Positions 8,927 through 17,618 of a DNA stretch of 64,000 bases are shown here, piece after piece. The first letter of the stretch is position 1; each line of letters starts with the position of its first letter. The stretch lies in the NCBI RefSeq assembly GCF_000511355.1, contig NC_023135.1, positions 131,462 through 195,461 on the forward strand, written 5' to 3'. This DNA comes from Leisingera methylohalidivorans DSM 14336. Its GTDB lineage: Bacteria; Pseudomonadota; Alphaproteobacteria; Rhodobacterales; Rhodobacteraceae. The position numbers and the translations under genes were made by a program. Below the pieces are notes generated by a model. It was given only the letters and a program-made list of their open reading frames with translations, did no database searches and was not told the origin of the DNA.

Positions 8927-9763
8927 ATGACGGCCAAAGCAAAGACCGGCAGTTCGATCATTGAGACGGTGAAAACCATCGTCTATGCGCTGCTGATCGC
9001 CGGTGTCTTCCGCACCCTCTTTTTTCAGCCATTTTGGATACCGTCAGGATCGATGAAGGAGACCCTGCTGATCGGGGATTTCCTGTTCGTGAACAAGATG
9101 GCCTATGGATATTCCTATGCTTCCTGCCCCAGCGTGCGCATCCCCGCCATTGGTTTGAACATAGACGCTAAAAACATCTGCGGTTTCCTGGACGGCGACA
9201 ATACCCGCCTGATGGGCGGCGAGCCGGAGCGCGGCGATGTGGTGGTGTTCCGCCATCCAGTGAACAGCAATGACTTCATCAAGCGGCTGATCGGCCTGCC
9301 GGGCGACAAGATCCAGATGAAGAATGGCGTTCTTTTCATCAATGGCGAACCGGTAAAGCTGCAAGAGGCCGGTCAATTCGAGGAAGTGATGGGGCGCCAG
9401 GGGCCGCAGGGTTCCTTCCCGCGTTGTGAAAACGCACCGGTGGGCCAGGGGGCTGTCTGTAATAAGTCGCGCAAACTGGAAACCCTGCCCGGCGGAAATG
9501 AACATATTGTTCTCAACATCACCAATCAGGGCATGGATCACACTGGCGTTTTTCAAGTGCCGGAAGGCCACTACTTCTTTATGGGCGACAACAGGGATAA
9601 TTCCTCAGACAGCCGTTTGCCGCAGTCTGCCGGCGGCGTGGGTTTCGTCCCGTTTGAAAACTTGATCGGACGTGCCGACCGGATCATGTTCTCTTCCGCC
9701 GGGCGCTCCATGCTCTATTTCTGGACCTGGCGGAGCGACCGTTTCTTCAAGGGGATCAAGTGA
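8927..9763 (+). CDS. lepB: Signal peptidase I
   Basis: Inner-membrane serine protease that removes signal peptides from exported proteins. An N-terminal helix lies at about 14-33, followed by PSGSM with the nucleophile S42, [11 protein letters not shown] with the general base K119, and the C-terminal box [11 protein letters not shown]. The 278-residue length is typical. I chose the ATG at 8927, preceded by a GGAG element, over the in-frame ATG at 8870 that adds a proline-rich leader unlike other signal peptidases. A GTGA overlap couples its end to the rnc start. Confidence 0.96.
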   Translation: MTAKAKTGSSIIETVKTIVYALLIAGVFRTLFFQPFWIPSGSMKETLLIGDFLFVNKMAYGYSYASCPSVRIPAIGLNIDAKNICGFLDGDNTRLMGGEPERGDVVVFRHPVNSNDFIKRLIGLPGDKIQMKNGVLFINGEPVKLQEAGQFEEVMGRQGPQGSFPRCENAPVGQGAVCNKSRKLETLPGGNEHIVLNITNQGMDHTGVFQVPEGHYFFMGDNRDNSSDSRLPQSAGGVGFVPFENLIGRADRIMFSSAGRSMLYFWTWRSDRFFKGIK

Positions 9764-10437
9764 AACTGTCCAAGGAATTGCGCGCGTTTGAAGACCGGAT
9801 CGGGCATCAGTTTGCCCGGCCTGAACTGTTGCAGCGCGCTGTGACACATGCGTCTGTGTCGTCGCCCAACCGCAAGGACAACCAGCGGCTGGAGTTTCTG
9901 GGTGACCGGGTTCTGGGGCTGGTGATGGCAACCGCTTTGCTGGAGCATGACAAGACCGCCACCGAGGGGCAGCTGGCGCCGCGCTTCAATGCGCTGGTGC
10001 GCAAGGAGGCCTGCGCTGATGTTGCCGCGGAAATCGACTTGGGTGCAGTTCTGAAACTGGGCCGGTCGGAAATGATGTCTGGCGGCCGGCGCAAGCAGGC
10101 GCTGCTGGGTGATGCGATGGAAGCGGTGATTGCCGCGGTCTACAAGGACGCAGGCTTTGAGGCCGCGGCTGAGATGATCCTGCGGCTGTGGGGCCGCCGT
10201 GTTCATCAGGTAGAAAGCGACGCACGCGACGCCAAGACTTCGCTGCAGGAATGGGCGCAGGCGCGCGGTCAGAACCCGCCGTCCTATGTCGAACTGTCCC
10301 GCAGCGGCCCGGATCACGCGCCGGTCTTCACCATCGCAGCGCGGCTGCAGGACGGGACCCAAGCACAGGCTACCGCTGGTTCCAAGCGGCAGGCCGAACA
10401 GGCCGCTGCAAAGGCGCTGCTGACGCGGCTCGGATAA
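9760..10437 (+). CDS. rnc: Ribonuclease III
   Basis: Double-stranded-RNA endonuclease used in rRNA and mRNA processing. The RIII signature [15 protein letters not shown] contains E45 and D49; a second acidic cluster ([14 protein letters not shown]) lies at about 115-128; and a dsRNA-binding domain occupies about 153-225, ending [15 protein letters not shown]. The start is GTG, overlapping the lepB stop. In most proteobacteria era follows rnc directly. Here about 945 bases containing a decayed multicopper oxidase on the opposite strand separate them. Confidence 0.96.
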   Translation: MKLSKELRAFEDRIGHQFARPELLQRAVTHASVSSPNRKDNQRLEFLGDRVLGLVMATALLEHDKTATEGQLAPRFNALVRKEACADVAAEIDLGAVLKLGRSEMMSGGRRKQALLGDAMEAVIAAVYKDAGFEAAAEMILRLWGRRVHQVESDARDAKTSLQEWAQARGQNPPSYVELSRSGPDHAPVFTIAARLQDGTQAQATAGSKRQAEQAAAKALLTRLG

Positions 10438-10441
10438 GCTC

Positions 10442-11106
10442 TCAGGTCACGCGGGTATAGCCCGCGTGACCGGTTTTCTGGTGTTCAATCCCATGGCAGT
10501 GGATCGCCCGATCGCCCGGATTGTCAGCCACCAGCGCGATCCCGGCAACTCGTTTTTCAACAGCAGCATGGTATCGGCCACCAGCGGCGGAAACTTGCGC
10601 AGGTTTGAACGGATCGGGGTAACGGCCAGTCCGTGAAGGTGGACCGGATACAGGTCTGGCGGCCCATTCCTAAGCCGCAGAACATGGCTCTCACCGCGTA
10701 CCACCAGGGCCATTAGCCCGGTGCCCTTGGCGGCCTCTCCGGCCCAGGTCAGAAGGTGGATTTTGCGGTGCCAATGCCCGCGGGCGGAGGCCAAACCGCC
10801 GATTTCCCGGCAGACCTTCCAGGCCTGCCATCCCGCGCCATGGCGCAGCTGCGATCCGATGGTGCGTCCCGGGCGCGGCATCTGAACAATTAGGCCACTG
10901 CTTGCCATTCCGGTTTCACGGCCGTGCCTATGCATCGCTATTTGATCTGCGGTGCGCGTGGAGACCCGCAGGTGCATCGGCTTGCCTTGCACACCGTAGA
11001 GAACCGGTGGCGGCGCGTCTGGCGGCAAACTCTCTAGCCCTTCGGGACGTTTCCGCGTCATGCAAAGCGGGCAGTCTGAATGGTGAGCTGTTGCGCGGCG
11101 GCGCAT
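10442..11106 (-). pseudogene. Decayed multicopper oxidase (C-terminal part, frameshifted)
   Basis: One reverse-strand frame contains the cupredoxin motif VHLHGLAV and runs to PPLVADTMLLLKNE. The remainder of the domain, VAGIALVADNPGD then IHCHGIEHQKTGHAGY, lies in another frame just downstream, so one frameshift at about 10,550-10,560 breaks the gene. HLHG plus HCHxxEHxxxG are the copper-ligand motifs of the last domain of multicopper oxidases such as CopA- and laccase-like enzymes. Upstream of about 10,640 the frame resembles the family only loosely, and the N-terminal domains expected of an enzyme of roughly 450 residues are absent. No functional enzyme can be made. The fragment separates rnc from era on the opposite strand. 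Confidence 0.75.
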
Positions 11107-11383
11107 GCGGTGCCCCAGGAGGCAGCGCCCGTCACCCCTGGGATCGCAGCCGATCCCAGTCGAAAATCACGGCGTTTCGTTGGAAACCTCCCCAAGGCGC
11201 AATTGTCATGAACTGCCTGGCTCGCGGATCGGCTTGGCGCCGCGATTGTCACATGGGACCTGCCACAGGTCTTTGACATTGGGCAAGGTTATGTGAAGGT
11301 AGGCAAAGCCCCCTTGAAAACACCTCTGGCCCCTGTGGGTAAAATCCTGTAGGGGGTCTGCTCTGCAAACAGGACCTGTATTG
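11107..11383. other. Non-coding stretch upstream of era
   Basis: No gene recognised. It may hold further remains of the decayed oxidase gene. A TTGACA hexamer at 11273-11278, with a weak AAGGTA 17 bases on, could be an era promoter, which era would need because it is cut off from rnc. Confidence 0.4.
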
Positions 11384-12289
11384 ATGACCACACGCGCCGG
11401 ATTCGTTGCCCTGATCGGAGAGCCCAATGCGGGCAAATCGACTCTTCTGAACCGTATGGTCGGGGCGAAGGTCTCGATCGTGACCCATAAGGTTCAGACC
11501 ACGCGCACACGGATCCGCGGCGTGGCAATGGAGGGCGAAGCGCAGATTGTCTTTGTCGACACCCCCGGCTTGTTCCGCCCGCGCCGCCGCCTGGACCGGG
11601 CAATGGTCGCGGCAGCCTGGGGCGGGGCGGCAGATGCCGACGTGGTGGTTCTGATGGTCGAGGCGCACCGGGGCATCACCGAAGGCGTGGAAACCATTCT
11701 GGAGGGGCTTGAGGAAATCGGCAGCGGCCGGAAAGTGGCACTTGCCATCAACAAAATCGACAGGGTGCCGGCAGAAAAACTGCTGGGCCTCGCCGAGGAC
11801 CTGAACAGCCGCTACGGTTTTGCCGAAACTTTCATGATCTCTGCTGAACGCGGCCATGGAGTCGACGACCTGCGCCAGTGGCTGGCGGGCAAGCTGCCGG
11901 AAAGCCCCTGGCTTTACCCCGAGGATCAGATAGCCGACTTGCCGATGCGGATGATCGCAGCTGAAATGACCCGTGAAAAACTGACGTTGCGCCTGCACCA
12001 GGAACTGCCTTACCAGCTGACGGTCGAAACCGAGAATTGGGAAGAACGCAAAGATGGATCTGCCCGGGTGGATCAACTGATCTATGTGGTGCGCGACGGC
12101 CATAAGGGCATTGTACTGGGCAAGCGGGGCGAGACGATCAAAGCGGTCAGCCAAGCCGCCCGCGCCGAGCTGGAAGAATTCCTGGATCGCAAGGTGCATC
12201 TGTTCCTGCAAGTGAAGGTCCGCCCCAACTGGCTGGAAGAATCCGAGCGTTATTCCGAAATGGGCCTCGACTTCAAAGACGGCAACTGA
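11384..12289 (+). CDS. era: GTPase Era, ribosome assembly factor
   Basis: Essential GTPase that binds the 3' end of 16S rRNA during 30S maturation. The 301-residue protein has G1 GEPNAGKST near the N-terminus, the DTPGLF G3 box, NKID G4 and an SAERG G5. A C-terminal KH domain has the signature VLGKRGETIKAV. I chose the ATG at 11384 with an AGGA element upstream; a TTG lies directly before it. It heads a forward group with the DUF1491 and recO genes, era-recO linkage being common. Confidence 0.96.
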   Translation: MTTRAGFVALIGEPNAGKSTLLNRMVGAKVSIVTHKVQTTRTRIRGVAMEGEAQIVFVDTPGLFRPRRRLDRAMVAAAWGGAADADVVVLMVEAHRGITEGVETILEGLEEIGSGRKVALAINKIDRVPAEKLLGLAEDLNSRYGFAETFMISAERGHGVDDLRQWLAGKLPESPWLYPEDQIADLPMRMIAAEMTREKLTLRLHQELPYQLTVETENWEERKDGSARVDQLIYVVRDGHKGIVLGKRGETIKAVSQAARAELEEFLDRKVHLFLQVKVRPNWLEESERYSEMGLDFKDGN

Positions 12290-12377
12290 AGCTGTCTATG
12301 CGTTTCACCTTTGTGAAAATACTCCTGCCGGAGGCTCCCGTGGTTGCAACCGGCGGCATCGCCGGAAACCGCGCAGC

Positions 12378-12707
12378 ATGACCCGCCTTACTGCCGAATT
12401 CTGGGTGCAGGCCTATTTGGCCCGGCTGCGGCTGATGGACATTCCTGCCTTTGTTACGTCGCATGGTGATGACACAGCGGGTGCGGTGCTGGTCAAGCTC
12501 AACACGCTGGATGGTCAGGCGCGTGCCTTTCACCGGACTTATGATCTAATGAGCGGTGTGCGCAAATGGGATGAACTGGCTGCCGGCGCAGAGACTGAGG
12601 TCGACACTTCCATCCAGCGCCAGCGCGGGTTCGACCCGGACCTTTGGGTGATTGAGGTCGAAGACCGCGCCGGCCGCCATCTTCTGGACGAGCCGGGGCT
12701 GGAGTGA
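12378..12707 (+). CDS. DUF1491 family protein
   Basis: A 109-residue soluble protein that matches the alphaproteobacterial DUF1491 family: MTRLTAEFWVQAYLARL at the N-terminus, GAVLVKLNTLDG in the middle and DLWVIEVEDRAGRHLL at the C-terminus. No catalytic motif is visible and the family's function is unknown. The order era - DUF1491 - recO, all rightward with short spacing, is what I would expect in this lineage, so co-transcription is likely. Confidence 0.85.
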   Translation: MTRLTAEFWVQAYLARLRLMDIPAFVTSHGDDTAGAVLVKLNTLDGQARAFHRTYDLMSGVRKWDELAAGAETEVDTSIQRQRGFDPDLWVIEVEDRAGRHLLDEPGLE

Positions 12708-12776
12708 TTCCGCCGCTTGCAGGTTCCGCTGCAATGCGCTCTGCTGCGGCGGTCTGGATGACTGGGAGGCCTGCTG

Positions 12777-13502
12777 TTGGAATGGCGTGATCATGGCATA
12801 CTGCTTTCGATGCGCCGGCATGGCGAAAGCTCAGCCATCATCGATGTCTTCACCGAAGCGCATGGCCGCCACGCGGGAATGGTGCGCGGCGGTGCCAGCC
12901 GCAAGCTTGCTCCGGTACTGCAGCCCGGAGCCCAGCTGGATGTGGCCTGGCGGGCCCGGATGGAGGACCATCTTGGCAGCTATAATGCAGAACTTTTGCG
13001 CAGCCGGGCCGCAGTTGCGATGTCCGGGCGGCTGGCGCTGGCGGGGCTGAATACGGTGACAGCGCTGCTGTCCTTCTGCCTGCCTGAACGCGAACCGCAT
13101 CCTGAACTCTATACCCGCAGTGAACAGTTGCTGGATCTCTTGGGCAATGAAGAGCTTTGGCCGCTTGCCTTCCTTCGCTGGGAGTTGGGGCTGCTGGAGG
13201 AAATGGGCTTTGGGCTTGATCTGACAGTCTGTGCGGTCACCGGGTCGCAGCGCAGGCTTGAATATGTTTCTCCCAAATCGGGCCGGGCTGTTTCACGTGA
13301 AGGCGCCGGGGAGTGGGCAGACCGGCTGCTGCCCTTGCCCCCGGTGATGCTGGGGAAAGGCGATGCCGGAGACGCGGAAATCCTGCAGGCGCTGCGCACC
13401 ACCGGCCATTTTCTGGAGACCCATCTGGCGCCTTCGCTGGGCAACCGGCCGCTGCCCGAGGCGCGCGGGAGGCTGATGCATCTGCTCAGCCGCCGGCTGT
13501 GA
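12777..13502 (+). CDS. recO: DNA repair protein RecO
   Basis: RecO works with RecR to load RecA on SSB-coated gaps in the RecFOR pathway. The 241-residue protein begins [27 protein letters not shown], the N-terminal OB-fold expected of alphaproteobacterial RecO, followed by an all-helical middle ([23 protein letters not shown]) and a C-terminal part. The start is TTG with a GGGAGG site seven bases upstream; using the first internal ATG would cut off the OB strand. Its 3' end overlaps by 17 bases the original end of the convergent META-domain gene. Confidence 0.92.
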   Translation: MEWRDHGILLSMRRHGESSAIIDVFTEAHGRHAGMVRGGASRKLAPVLQPGAQLDVAWRARMEDHLGSYNAELLRSRAAVAMSGRLALAGLNTVTALLSFCLPEREPHPELYTRSEQLLDLLGNEELWPLAFLRWELGLLEEMGFGLDLTVCAVTGSQRRLEYVSPKSGRAVSREGAGEWADRLLPLPPVMLGKGDAGDAEILQALRTTGHFLETHLAPSLGNRPLPEARGRLMHLLSRRL

Positions 13503-13878
13503 ACAGTATCTTGCGTTCCTGGTCGTTGCTGAGGATCAGCACGCCACCGGAAACTTAGGCCAGCGTCATATCCCGCAGGGCTTGCAGGAATGCGGTTTCG
13601 GCTGCAAGTTCAGGACAGGCGGCGCGCGTCAGGGCAAGCGTTTCTATGCTGAACCAAGGGTACGGCGCGGTCTGAACGCCCCGGAAGTTGTTGCAGGGCG
13701 CTTGCCCCGAGATTTTTCCAGGTTCCGGGGAGTTTAGCCTGGCGGTTGCGGGAAAGACCGCATTGTCGATACTGGAGATATGCCAGATTTCATCCGCTGC
13801 CCCATAAGCTGAAAGAGTTTCGTCGCCGGTGCAGGCACTGGCAAGCAGCAGCGAGAAGATCAAAACAGACTGCGGCAC
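13486..13878 (-). pseudogene. META/HslJ-type lipoprotein gene with an in-frame stop
   Basis: From a GTG at 13878 with TGGAG upstream, the reverse strand encodes a signal peptide ending in ASAC, a lipobox variant with A rather than L at -3. A META-like domain follows (EIWHISSIDN, then GQAPCNNFRG, then LTRAACPELAAETAFLQAL). A TAA at 13555-13557 stops it after 107 residues. The same frame then continues for 22 sense codons ([18 protein letters not shown]) to a TGA at 13486, which looks like the missing last strand of the domain. A nonsense change has therefore probably truncated the protein; a shortened product or a sequencing error remains possible. Confidence 0.65.
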
Positions 13879-14140
13879 CGGGGCTCCATACAGCAATGAT
13901 GCCTTGTGCACTGAAAAAGGGGCGCGGAGAACACAAGGCGGCCCGGAAACGGAACGTGACGTCTCCCGCCCGCCGTGGCGGCATTGTGAATGCCTTGCGC
14001 CGGTTGGGCATAGCGCCGCGCAATGCGCGGCGCAGGCCGGTCCGAGCAGGAATGCGCTGTTGCACCGTGCGCAGCACGGTGCCCGGCCCAACGCAGAAGA
14101 TGCATTCCTTGAATGCGTCTGAAGAGGCGGGAGCCGCCGT
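13879..14140. other. Intergenic stretch with two perfect hairpins
   Basis: No gene recognised. GCGCCGCGC-AAT-GCGCGGCGC (14013-14033) and GCACCGTGC-GCA-GCACGGTGC (14062-14082) are both perfect nine-base-pair stems with three-base loops, 28 bases apart. Neither is followed by a T-run on either strand. They lie downstream of the GDSL lipoprotein gene and upstream of the META gene, so they may protect or end the GDSL transcript. Confidence 0.5.
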
Positions 14141-14824
14141 CTAATTTGCCTGAATGATTTCGGCCACTCTTTGGCCGATCTCGTTGCTGGCCTTGACCGA
14201 TGGGTGGATCATGTCCAGCGCATGATAAGACCGGTCGCCGAAGGGCACCATGTCCCTGAGCGACAGGAAGTGAATGCCCTTGTCCAGTTCCGCCAGCCGT
14301 TCGATGCGGGCTTCCAGCTCGTTACCCTCGTCGCGGCAGTGCTCAATCAGCGATCCGGTTCCGGGGCTGCGCAGATAGCCGACATATATGACCTTGGCAC
14401 CGGTCGCACGCAATTCTGACAGCATTCCGGGAATCGCACCCGCGCGCCCGTCCTTAGAGACCAGTTTGTCCAGTTTGCGGTTGCAGGCAAAACAGCCGCA
14501 GCCGAGCCACAGGTCGTTGCCGCCGCCGTTCACAATCACCCAGTCCCACTTGCCGGGCTGGTACTGTCTGCGGATCTGCATGCCGGCCGCAGCGGAAACC
14601 GGCAGCTTGTAGATGATGCGCGCGGCAGAAACGGAGCGGTCGACCACCGGTTCCTGCAGTTCCCGGGCCACGGTGTCGGAGACGGATTTTCCGGCCAGGC
14701 TGTGCCAGGCCAGCAGCGAATCCCCCATTGCGAGAATGCGGGGGGAGTGCTCTGACGGAACGGCAGAAGCGCAGGCGGCAATCAGCAGGAACAGCGGGAA
14801 CAGGAAAAGGCGCAAACGTGTCAT
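14141..14824 (-). CDS. SGNH/GDSL-type hydrolase lipoprotein
   Basis: A 227-residue predicted lipoprotein: a signal peptide of about 17 residues ends in the lipobox LIAAC, so the mature protein should be lipid-anchored outside the cytoplasm. The serine-esterase block ILAMGDSLLAWHSL at about 30-43, VNGGGNDLWLG (the N of SGNH) and the C-terminal DMIHPS with the catalytic D-x-x-H fit an SGNH hydrolase. Unusually there is a CGCFAC cysteine cluster right after the Asn block, perhaps a disulfide. The substrate is unknown; such enzymes deacylate lipids, sugars or peptidoglycan. It is a single gene transcribed leftward. Confidence 0.85.
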   Translation of the reverse strand: MTRLRLFLFPLFLLIAACASAVPSEHSPRILAMGDSLLAWHSLAGKSVSDTVARELQEPVVDRSVSAARIIYKLPVSAAAGMQIRRQYQPGKWDWVIVNGGGNDLWLGCGCFACNRKLDKLVSKDGRAGAIPGMLSELRATGAKVIYVGYLRSPGTGSLIEHCRDEGNELEARIERLAELDKGIHFLSLRDMVPFGDRSYHALDMIHPSVKASNEIGQRVAEIIQAN

Positions 14825-14942
14825 GCTCTCTTATTAACCGCGAATCGTGAAGGTGCGAACAACCCAGATTGGAAACAGTCGTATTCCGGGAGAACATCGC
14901 AAACAGGCCGCATTCCGAGGGTAAATTCACGGAAATGGGAAA

Positions 14943-14962
14943 GCCCGGCGCAAGCGCCGGGC
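14943..14962 (-). terminator. Stem-loop terminator after mcd
   Basis: GCCCGGCGC-AA-GCGCCGGGC, a perfect nine-base-pair stem, lies 35 bases past the mcd stop codon. On the reverse strand it is followed by TTTCCC, a weak T-run. Confidence 0.6.
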
Positions 14963-14997
14963 CAGAAAGCGTTCGTTCGCAGTTGGGCTGAAACAGG

Positions 14998-16683
14998 TTA
15001 AGCCAGCAGGCGGCGGGCGATGACCTGAGCCTGAATTTCCGCAGCCCCTTCAAAAATATTAAGGATCCGGGCGTCACAAAGAACGCGCGAGATCTTGTAT
15101 TCCAGCGCAAAGCCATTGCCGCCGTGGATCTGCAGCCCGTTGTCCGCAGCAGCCCAAGCAACGCGCGCACCCAGCAGCTTGGCCATCCCGGCCTCCAGGT
15201 CGCAGCGGTGGCCGTGGTCTTTTTCCCATGCCGAGAAATAGGTCAGCTGGCGGGCGATCATAATCTCCACCGCCATCATCGCCAGCTTTCCCGAAACCCG
15301 CGGGAAGTTGATCAGCGATTTGCCGAACTGCTTTCTGTCCTGGGCGTATTGCATGGCGATATCCAGCGCCGACTGGGCCACGCCAATGGCACGGGCCGCA
15401 GTCTGGATACGGGCTGATTCAAAGGTCTCCATCAGCTGCTTGAAGCCCTTGTTCTCCTCGCCGCCCAAGAGGTTTTCCCCCTTTACGTGGAAGTTGTCGA
15501 AGCCCAGCTCGTATTCCTTCATGCCGCGGTAGCCGAGCACTTCGATCTCACCGCCGGTCATGCCTTCAGTCGGGAACGGGGCCTCATCGGTGCCGGGTGA
15601 CTTTTCCGCCAGGAACATCGACAACCCGCGGTGGTCGGTTGTATCCGGATCGGTGCGCGCCAGCAGGGTCATCACATGGGTTCGGGCAGCGTGGGTGATC
15701 CAGGTCTTGTTGCCGGTCACTTTGTAGTCGCCGTTCTTGTCCTTCACCGCGCGGGTGCGCAATGAGCCGAGGTCGGAGCCGGTATTCGGCTCGGTGAAGA
15801 CAGCAGTGGGCAGGATCTCGGCGCTGGCCAGTTTCGGCAGCCAATGGGCCTTTTGTTCGTCAGTGCCGCCGCAGAGGATCAACTCGGCCGCGATTTCTGA
15901 ACGGGTGCCCAGCGAGCCAACACCGATATAGCCGCGCGACAGCTCTTCGGACACCACCACCATTGACGCTTTGGATAGGCCGAAACCGCCGTATTCCTCG
16001 GGGATAGTCAGGCCGAATACGCCCATCTCTGCCAGTTCTTCGATCACCGACAGCGGAATCAGCTCATCCTTCAGATGCCAGTCATGGGCGTGCGGTTCGA
16101 CCTTTTCAACCGCATAGCGGCGGAACTGGTCGCGGATCATTTCCAGTTCTTCTTCCAGCCCGGAAGTGCCGAACATGGTGGCGCCAGCCTGCGCCTCCAT
16201 CAGCTCTACCAGACGGGTGCGTGCGGCCTGGCTGTTGCCCTGCTCGCAGAGCGTCATAACTGCGGGCACCATCAGCCCGCGCTGGACGTTTTGGGAAAGG
16301 CCCAAATCCTGCAGGCGGATAATCTCGCTCTGGTTCATCTGGATGCCGCCATAGACCTGCGACAGGTATTCGCCAAAGCCGATTTGATGGATCAGTTGCT
16401 CCATCTCTCCGAACTTGCCTTCACCTTGCAGTTTCTCGGCCCATTTCTGCATCTGCCGCAGGCTGAAGACATAGGTTGCTAGCCATGACAGCCCGTGTGC
16501 AGCCACCTGGTTCTCCTCGACCAGCTGGCCGGAAACACGGCCCTCGTGGCTCACCATGTCCTTGACCGAGGCGCGGGCTGCCTCAAGCAACTGGTCCAGA
16601 GGTTCCAGGGATGCGGCGGTCAGCGCCAGCAGGTCGGGGATGAGTGTCGGTTTCATATGCAAGTCCTGTCCGTCGTGGGCCAT
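14998..16683 (-). CDS. mcd: (2S)-Methylsuccinyl-CoA dehydrogenase, acyl-CoA dehydrogenase family
   Basis: FAD enzyme oxidising methylsuccinyl-CoA to mesaconyl-CoA in the ethylmalonyl-CoA pathway of acetate assimilation. The 561 residues exceed an ordinary acyl-CoA dehydrogenase (about 380) by an N-terminal helical extension of about 170 residues, a feature of Mcd. The core shows FGLTIPEEYGGFGL, AVFTEPNTGSDLGSLRTRA and WITHAARTHVM. It ends with QIHGGNGFALEYKISRVLCDARILNIFEGAAEIQ, which contains the catalytic glutamate region. The start may be 16683 or the ATG nine codons later; both have weak upstream purine sites. The assignment rests on the extension and recalled family pattern; another long acyl-CoA dehydrogenase is the alternative. 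Confidence 0.85.
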   Translation of the reverse strand: MAHDGQDLHMKPTLIPDLLALTAASLEPLDQLLEAARASVKDMVSHEGRVSGQLVEENQVAAHGLSWLATYVFSLRQMQKWAEKLQGEGKFGEMEQLIHQIGFGEYLSQVYGGIQMNQSEIIRLQDLGLSQNVQRGLMVPAVMTLCEQGNSQAARTRLVELMEAQAGATMFGTSGLEEELEMIRDQFRRYAVEKVEPHAHDWHLKDELIPLSVIEELAEMGVFGLTIPEEYGGFGLSKASMVVVSEELSRGYIGVGSLGTRSEIAAELILCGGTDEQKAHWLPKLASAEILPTAVFTEPNTGSDLGSLRTRAVKDKNGDYKVTGNKTWITHAARTHVMTLLARTDPDTTDHRGLSMFLAEKSPGTDEAPFPTEGMTGGEIEVLGYRGMKEYELGFDNFHVKGENLLGGEENKGFKQLMETFESARIQTAARAIGVAQSALDIAMQYAQDRKQFGKSLINFPRVSGKLAMMAVEIMIARQLTYFSAWEKDHGHRCDLEAGMAKLLGARVAWAAADNGLQIHGGNGFALEYKISRVLCDARILNIFEGAAEIQAQVIARRLLA

Positions 16684-16828
16684 GAATCAGATCCTTTTCC
16701 GGTCGCCCGGTGGTAAATCATTTTGCAGGTGCAGCGCAACAAAAATACTCACGGGTGCGGCATTTGGATCAAATCTTGCGTGCCTATTTTGCCAGTGCAG
16801 CACGCTGCGGATGTGGTAGGTCGGGAAT

Positions 16829-17596
16829 ATGACAGCATTGTTTTCTCTCATTTCCCCGGCAGAGCTGGCAGCAGCCTTTGGCATTGCACTGCTGGCGGGC
16901 ACGGTCAAAGGCCTGATCGGTTTTGCCATGCCTATGATCTTCATCTCCGGTCTCAGCGTGTTTCTGCCGCCTGACCTGGCGTTGGCTGGATTGATTCTTC
17001 CGACACTGGTGGCCAACGGGATGCAGGCGCTGCGTCAAGGGCCGCGGGCCGCGATAGGCTCGATCCGGAAATTCCGGGTGTTTCTGCTGACGGGGCTGAT
17101 GTGCATGCTGCTGAGCGCTCAGTCCGTGCGGCTGCTTCCGCAGCAGGCACTGCTGCTGGTAATCGGGGTGCCGGTCACGGGATTTGCCTTGCTCCAGCTG
17201 ATGGGAAAGGCGTTTTCTATCCGTAAGCCAACCCGCTTCAGCGAAGCTGCCGTGGGCGGGATCGCCGGGTTTATTGGCGGAGTTTCCGGGGTTTGGGGGC
17301 CGCCGACGGTTGCCTACCTGATTGCGCTCGGCACTGAAAAGACCGAGCAAATCCGCGTTCAGGGAGTGATCTACGGCCTGGGTGCCGTGGCGTTGCTGGC
17401 GGCGCATATCGGCTCGGGTGTGATGCGGGCGGATACCGCACCGTTCTCGCTGGCGCTGATTGTGCCGGCCGTGGCAGGCATGTGGATGGGCGGGCAGCTG
17501 CATGACCGGATCGACCAAGTGCTGTTCCGCCGTGCAACGCTGGTGGTTCTGCTGGTTGCAGGGGTGAATCTGCTGCGCCGCGGCTTGCTGATGTGA
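16829..17596 (+). CDS. TauE/SafE family anion exporter
   Basis: A 255-residue inner-membrane protein with about eight hydrophobic segments. The duplicated TauE/SafE glycine motifs are visible: AGTVKGLIGFAMP near residue 25 and GGIAGFIGGVSGVWGPPTV near residue 145. The family moves sulfite, sulfoacetate or other organic anions. No sulfur-metabolism gene lies nearby, so the substrate is open. It diverges from mcd, sharing a 145-base intergenic region, and is followed after 22 bases by a CDF transporter gene in the same direction. Confidence 0.87.
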   Translation: MTALFSLISPAELAAAFGIALLAGTVKGLIGFAMPMIFISGLSVFLPPDLALAGLILPTLVANGMQALRQGPRAAIGSIRKFRVFLLTGLMCMLLSAQSVRLLPQQALLLVIGVPVTGFALLQLMGKAFSIRKPTRFSEAAVGGIAGFIGGVSGVWGPPTVAYLIALGTEKTEQIRVQGVIYGLGAVALLAAHIGSGVMRADTAPFSLALIVPAVAGMWMGGQLHDRIDQVLFRRATLVVLLVAGVNLLRRGLLM

Positions 17597-17618
17597 ACAG
17601 GGGCTGGAGGAAGGGACC

